Assembly (NCBI GenBank): GCA_964558295.1
Contig: CAZLDQ010000068.1
Coordinates: 1 to 25,370, forward strand
Length of the DNA stretch: 25,370 bases
Direction: 5' to 3'
Source: JBDKTH01 sp964558295
GTDB taxonomy: Bacteria > Planctomycetota > Planctomycetia > Pirellulales > Thermoguttaceae
This document shows, piece by piece, positions 22,549 to 25,370 of this stretch (position 1 is the stretch's first letter; each line of letters opens with the position of its first letter). A program made the position numbers and the translations under genes. Under the pieces are notes generated by a model. That model did no database searches. It worked only from the letters and a program-made list of their open reading frames with translations, and had not been told where the DNA came from.

Positions 22549-23544
22549 TCAACCACTCACGCTCTGCGCGTTCTTGTCCAGTTTGCTCCGCCGGAGCAGG
22601 CTATGGGCCAGACTGAAGCGATAGAAACTGCCGACCGGGTCGGGAATCCCTTCCTGGATGATCCGGTTGATTTCCTCCGGATCGTCGGAATCGATCACCG
22701 AGGCTAACGCGCTCATCAAGCGCGCGCCGTAGTCCTGCACGCCGTCGTTCGCCCCGTAACAGCCGATGCACGGGGAGTTGACCTGGGGGCACAGCGCGCC
22801 GCAGCCTGCCCGGGTGGCGATTCCGCAGCAGAGGATCCCTTGTTCCAGAAGGCACGTTTCCTCATCCGGGATGATTTGCCAAGTGCGGACGAACTTCTTG
22901 ATCTTCTTTTCGCTCCGCTTGCGCTTGCAGGTGTCGCAGACGGTTGTGTTGGAGCCGATCACCGCTCCCTTGGGCGGAAGCTTCCCTTCCACGATGGCCG
23001 TGATGGCTTCCCAAATCCGGTCAGCCTCCGGCGGGCAGCCGGGCAGGTAGTAGTCGACTTCGACGGTCTGGTCGAGCGTCTTGAGCGTGTCGTAGAACAC
23101 CGGCAGGTAGAGCGTTCCTTCGGGCATCTGCGTCGCGTGTTGGGGACGCACATGGTTGGGGTTCTCCGTCGACACCGTCTCCTGATAGGCCGTATCGAAG
23201 ATCTCTTCCTTCGAGTTCATGTTGGCCAGCCCTGGAATGCTCCCGTCCATCGCGCAGGAACCGAAAGCCACAAGGACTCGCGATTTGCGGCGCAGAAGCT
23301 GGGCCATGTATTCCTGTTCGCTGGTACGGATTCCGCCGTTGAACAGGCAGACGTCGATCTCGCCGTCGGCCATCTTTTCGATGTCGCGAACCTTGCCGTC
23401 GACGGCCACCGGCCAAAGGACGATGTCGAAGGCCGCCGCCACATCGAGGATCTTCTCGTTAATCCCGAGCACGGCGATTTCGCAACCGCCGCACGAGGCG
23501 GCCCAGTACAATGCCAGCTTTCCCTTCTGTTTGGTCTCGTTCAT
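22549..23544 (-). CDS. mvhG: [NiFe] hydrogenase small subunit, group 3c (Mvh) type
   Basis: The electron-transfer subunit carrying Fe-S clusters between MvhA and MvhD. Of 331 residues, the proximal cluster ligands are C18, C21 (ASCGGC), C97 (GSC) and C170 (LPGCPP). Further cysteines at C203/C206, C231, C239/C240, C248, C252, C259 and C262 (ALCPQ, SPCIGC) supply the medial and distal clusters. No Tat signal peptide exists, so the enzyme is cytoplasmic. The start overlaps the end of mvhD by 4 bases. The terminal 20 residues (LLRRSKLDKNAQ) are basic. Confidence 0.96.
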   Translation of the reverse strand: MNETKQKGKLALYWAASCGGCEIAVLGINEKILDVAAAFDIVLWPVAVDGKVRDIEKMADGEIDVCLFNGGIRTSEQEYMAQLLRRKSRVLVAFGSCAMDGSIPGLANMNSKEEIFDTAYQETVSTENPNHVRPQHATQMPEGTLYLPVFYDTLKTLDQTVEVDYYLPGCPPEADRIWEAITAIVEGKLPPKGAVIGSNTTVCDTCKRKRSEKKIKKFVRTWQIIPDEETCLLEQGILCCGIATRAGCGALCPQVNSPCIGCYGANDGVQDYGARLMSALASVIDSDDPEEINRIIQEGIPDPVGSFYRFSLAHSLLRRSKLDKNAQSVSG

Positions 23545-24038
23545 GCCTGGACCTCCATCGCCTCTTCGTGTTCTTTGACGATGCTTTCGAGGGCTTCGAG
23601 CCGCTCGCCGTCTTCTTGCCAGTTACCTGGCCACTTCAGCGGACCAAGTTTGCGGACATCGGCCACAAACGTGTCGATCGCCTCGGCCAGTTGCTGGCCT
23701 TCGGCGGCCGACGCCCAAATGAGCCGGACCCGGTCTTCCTCGACGCCCATCTGCCGCAATACTTGTTTGATCATCGCATAGCGGCGCATTGCCTTATAGT
23801 TCTGCTCGATGTAGTGGCATTCGCCCGGATGGCATCCGGCGACCATCACCCCATCGGCCCCCATCGCCAGGGCTTTGAGCACGAAGGCCGGGTCGACCCG
23901 CCCGCTGCACATCACACGCACGATCCGCACGTTCGGTGCGTGTTTGATCCGCGCTGTACCGGCCAGGTCGGCCGCCCGATAAGAGCACCAGTTACAGAGG
24001 AAGCCGACGATCTTAGGTTCGAAGGTGTCTTCGCTCAT
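23541..24038 (-). CDS. mvhD: MvhD-type [2Fe-2S] linker subunit
   Basis: A 165-residue protein that passes electrons from the hydrogenase to HdrA. The conserved cysteines FLCNWC (C15, C18), MCSGR (C44) and CHPGEC (C69, C74) are those of the MvhD/FlpD family. The ATG at 24038 with AAAGG upstream gives the family start (EPKIVGFLCNWCSY); an in-frame codon at 24092 would start inside a repeat. The gene overlaps mvhG by 4 bases. A repeat-rich gap of 135 bases separates it from hdrA. Confidence 0.95.
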   Translation of the reverse strand: MSEDTFEPKIVGFLCNWCSYRAADLAGTARIKHAPNVRIVRVMCSGRVDPAFVLKALAMGADGVMVAGCHPGECHYIEQNYKAMRRYAMIKQVLRQMGVEEDRVRLIWASAAEGQQLAEAIDTFVADVRKLGPLKWPGNWQEDGERLEALESIVKEHEEAMEVQA

Positions 24039-24064
24039 AGCAAGACCTTTCTGCTTGAGGGAGA

Positions 24065-24192
24065 ATTGCAAATTGGAAAGTGCAGAATGCAAATTGCAAT
24101 TTGCGAACTACCCTTGTTCACCTGTTGTTCTCTGAATCGCTTCTAGTTTCCTGAATGATCGCACATCCGCGCTTCAATTGGCAATTTGCATT
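24065..24192. repeat. Heptad-periodic inverted-arm element between hdrA and mvhD (ATTGCAA word)
   Basis: The left arm (24065-24106) holds six 7-base units in strict register with consensus ATTGCAA and includes a perfect 16-bp palindrome (24089-24104). The right arm (24172-24192) holds three units of the inverted word (CTTCAAT, TGGCAAT, TTGCATT). The core is 65 bp. The right arm overlaps the hdrA 3' end, including its TGA stop (24174-24176). Confidence 0.8.
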
Positions 24193-25370
24193 TCTTTCTT
24201 CTCCGCGGCGCCGTTTCCATTGGCTGAGGGATTCGCGTCCCAGAGGATCCCTTCGATCTCGGCAAAGATCTGCTCGTTATTGAAGTGGGCACCTGTGATC
24301 ACGCCGGCGGGGCAGGCGGCCACACAGGTACCGCAGCCCTTGCACATCGAGGTGACCACGCGGCTGACTTCCTTCACCTCGTCGTATTCGATGGCGTTGT
24401 AGGGGCACATCGTGTTGCAAATCCGGCAGCCGGAGCAAGCTTCTTCGTCGATCGAGGCGACGATCGGCTCGATCATCACCTGCCCCTTGGTGATCATGCC
24501 GGCCACCCGGGCCGCCGCCGCGGCCCCTTGGGCCACCGAAGCCGGAATGTCTTTCGGCCCCTGGCAGACACCGGCCACGAACACCCCGTCGGGCATCGTG
24601 GCCACTGGGTCAAGCTTCGGATGCCGCTCGGTGTACCAGCCGGCCATGCTGCAGGAAATTCCGCACTTGAGCCCCATCTCCTTGGCGTCGCTCTGGGGCT
24701 CCAGCGCGCCCATCAGCACAACCATGTCAACCGGAATCCGCCGCTGCTTGCCCAGCAGCGTGTCTTCGCACTGGACGATCAGTTTGCCTTCTTCGCTCGG
24801 CAACCGGGCGGCATCGGTCACTTCGGCCACCTTGCCGCGCACGAAGTGCATCCCTTCTTCGAGGAGCCGCTGGTAGAACTCCTCGTAGCCTTTCTGGTTC
24901 GTCCGCATGTCGATGTAAAACGAGTAGACCTCGGCCTTCGTCTTTTCCAGAATCAGGTGGCCGAGCTTCAACGCGGCCATGCAACAAATGGCCGAGCAGT
25001 ATTCATGGTGGTTGACGTCGCGGCTGCCGACGCAATGGATGATGGCCACCGATTTCGGCTCAGTCACTCCGTCACGCAGGACGATTTTGCCGCCGGTCGG
25101 GCCGGCCGCGTTGCAGAGCCGCTCGAATTCCAGCGAGGTGTACACGTTGGCCAACCGTCCGTAGCCGTACTGGGGCACCTGGCGGGCATCGAACATCTTC
25201 CACCCCGTGGCCATGATGATGTTCCCCACCTCCAGTTCGATGATCTCGTCCTTCTGATCGTAATCGACCGCGCCGGTCGGGCAGACCTTCTGGCAAACCT
25301 TGCACTTCTGCTGTTTGAACCAGCGGCAGTTGGCCACGTCAATCACCGGAATCCGCGGTACGGCCTGCGG
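24174..25370 (-). CDS. hdrA: HdrA-like heterodisulfide reductase flavoprotein subunit (5' end outside window)
   Basis: The reading frame runs open to the window edge, so only the C-terminal 398 residues are seen. HdrA binds FAD and, with MvhAGD, takes electrons from H2, in methanogens with flavin-based electron bifurcation to ferredoxin and heterodisulfide. Visible are a cysteine cluster (NCRWF, then CKVCQKVCPTG), the HdrA segment HCVGSRDVNHHEYCSAICC, the flavoprotein motif DGVFVAGVCQGPKDIP, and two C-terminal [4Fe-4S] ferredoxin motifs (CSGCRICNTMCP and CKGCGTCVAACP). The GTG at 25346 is internal, not the start. The tail (NGNGAAEKKEMQIAN) is low complexity and its last codons lie in a heptad repeat. 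HdrB and HdrC are not in the window. Confidence 0.95.
   Translation of the reverse strand, partial: PQAVPRIPVIDVANCRWFKQQKCKVCQKVCPTGAVDYDQKDEIIELEVGNIIMATGWKMFDARQVPQYGYGRLANVYTSLEFERLCNAAGPTGGKIVLRDGVTEPKSVAIIHCVGSRDVNHHEYCSAICCMAALKLGHLILEKTKAEVYSFYIDMRTNQKGYEEFYQRLLEEGMHFVRGKVAEVTDAARLPSEEGKLIVQCEDTLLGKQRRIPVDMVVLMGALEPQSDAKEMGLKCGISCSMAGWYTERHPKLDPVATMPDGVFVAGVCQGPKDIPASVAQGAAAAARVAGMITKGQVMIEPIVASIDEEACSGCRICNTMCPYNAIEYDEVKEVSRVVTSMCKGCGTCVAACPAGVITGAHFNNEQIFAEIEGILWDANPSANGNGAAEKKEMQIAN

Noticed and set aside
22840..23781. 313-codon open frame on the plus strand
   Set aside because: It is antisense to mvhG and mvhD, whose identity is certain; its composition is that of a GC-rich shadow frame.
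25347..25370. GTG at 25346 as the true start of HdrA
   Set aside because: The frame is open to the window edge, and HdrA normally has several hundred more N-terminal residues including the FAD domain.

Overview
The window looks like chromosomal DNA of a GC-rich planctomycete (Planctomycetota, Pirellulales/Thermogutta-like by gene content; genus not determinable). The evidence is a secreted formylglycine-type sulfatase, a secreted PQQ-propeller protein, a secreted HEAT-repeat protein with a Gly-rich insert, and an ECF sigma factor overlapping a membrane anti-sigma protein that carries an H-Xn-DG (DUF1559-like) C-terminal domain.

Layout. Positions 1-2477 (minus strand) hold a large secreted protein of unknown function with an intrinsic terminator, preceded by infA. 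Positions 2714-4126 (plus) encode an APC-family permease. Positions 4222-6834 (minus) hold a small protein of unknown function overlapping aroB, then dprA. Positions 7065-9874 hold a complete elongation factor P beta-lysylation set: epmA and efp on the minus strand, with epmB divergent on the plus strand. Positions 9908-14132 (plus) hold the PQQ-propeller protein, the sulfatase and an orphan beta-class DNA methyltransferase starting at TTG. Positions 14133-14803 contain no gene but have a good sigma70-type promoter followed by a structured leader or small RNA. Positions 14804-18030 (plus) hold the ECF sigma factor, its anti-sigma-like partner and the HEAT protein.

Positions 18104-25370 (minus) form a cytoplasmic group 3c-type [NiFe] hydrogenase locus. 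In transcription order it reads hdrA (5' end outside the window), mvhD, mvhG, mvhA, an eroded PIN-domain toxin gene, a hydrogenase maturation protease, a cyclic-nucleotide-binding-fold protein, hypA and hypB. The expected electron path is H2 to MvhA/MvhG, then MvhD, then the flavin and Fe-S clusters of HdrA. Protease, HypA and HypB serve nickel-site maturation. The order large subunit, protease, CNB-fold protein resembles hoxH-hoxW-hoxI of the NAD-reducing hydrogenase operon of Cupriavidus, so the CNB protein may be a HoxI-like subunit.

The most unusual signal is not a gene. At least seven gene boundaries carry short repeats with a 7-base period (heptads). The heptad word differs between places: ATGACGA at 4115, 6933 and 16475; ATCAGCY at 5397; GTACRCM at 11329; GGAYTRG at 19178; ATTGCAA at 24065. 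Several form two inverted arms around an unrelated core. In four places the stop codon of a gene (permease, PQQ protein, anti-sigma protein, HdrA) lies inside a heptad. They resemble the heptanucleotide STRR repeats known from cyanobacteria. A second dispersed family consists of short GC hairpins preceded by GTTTAG or TTTAAC.
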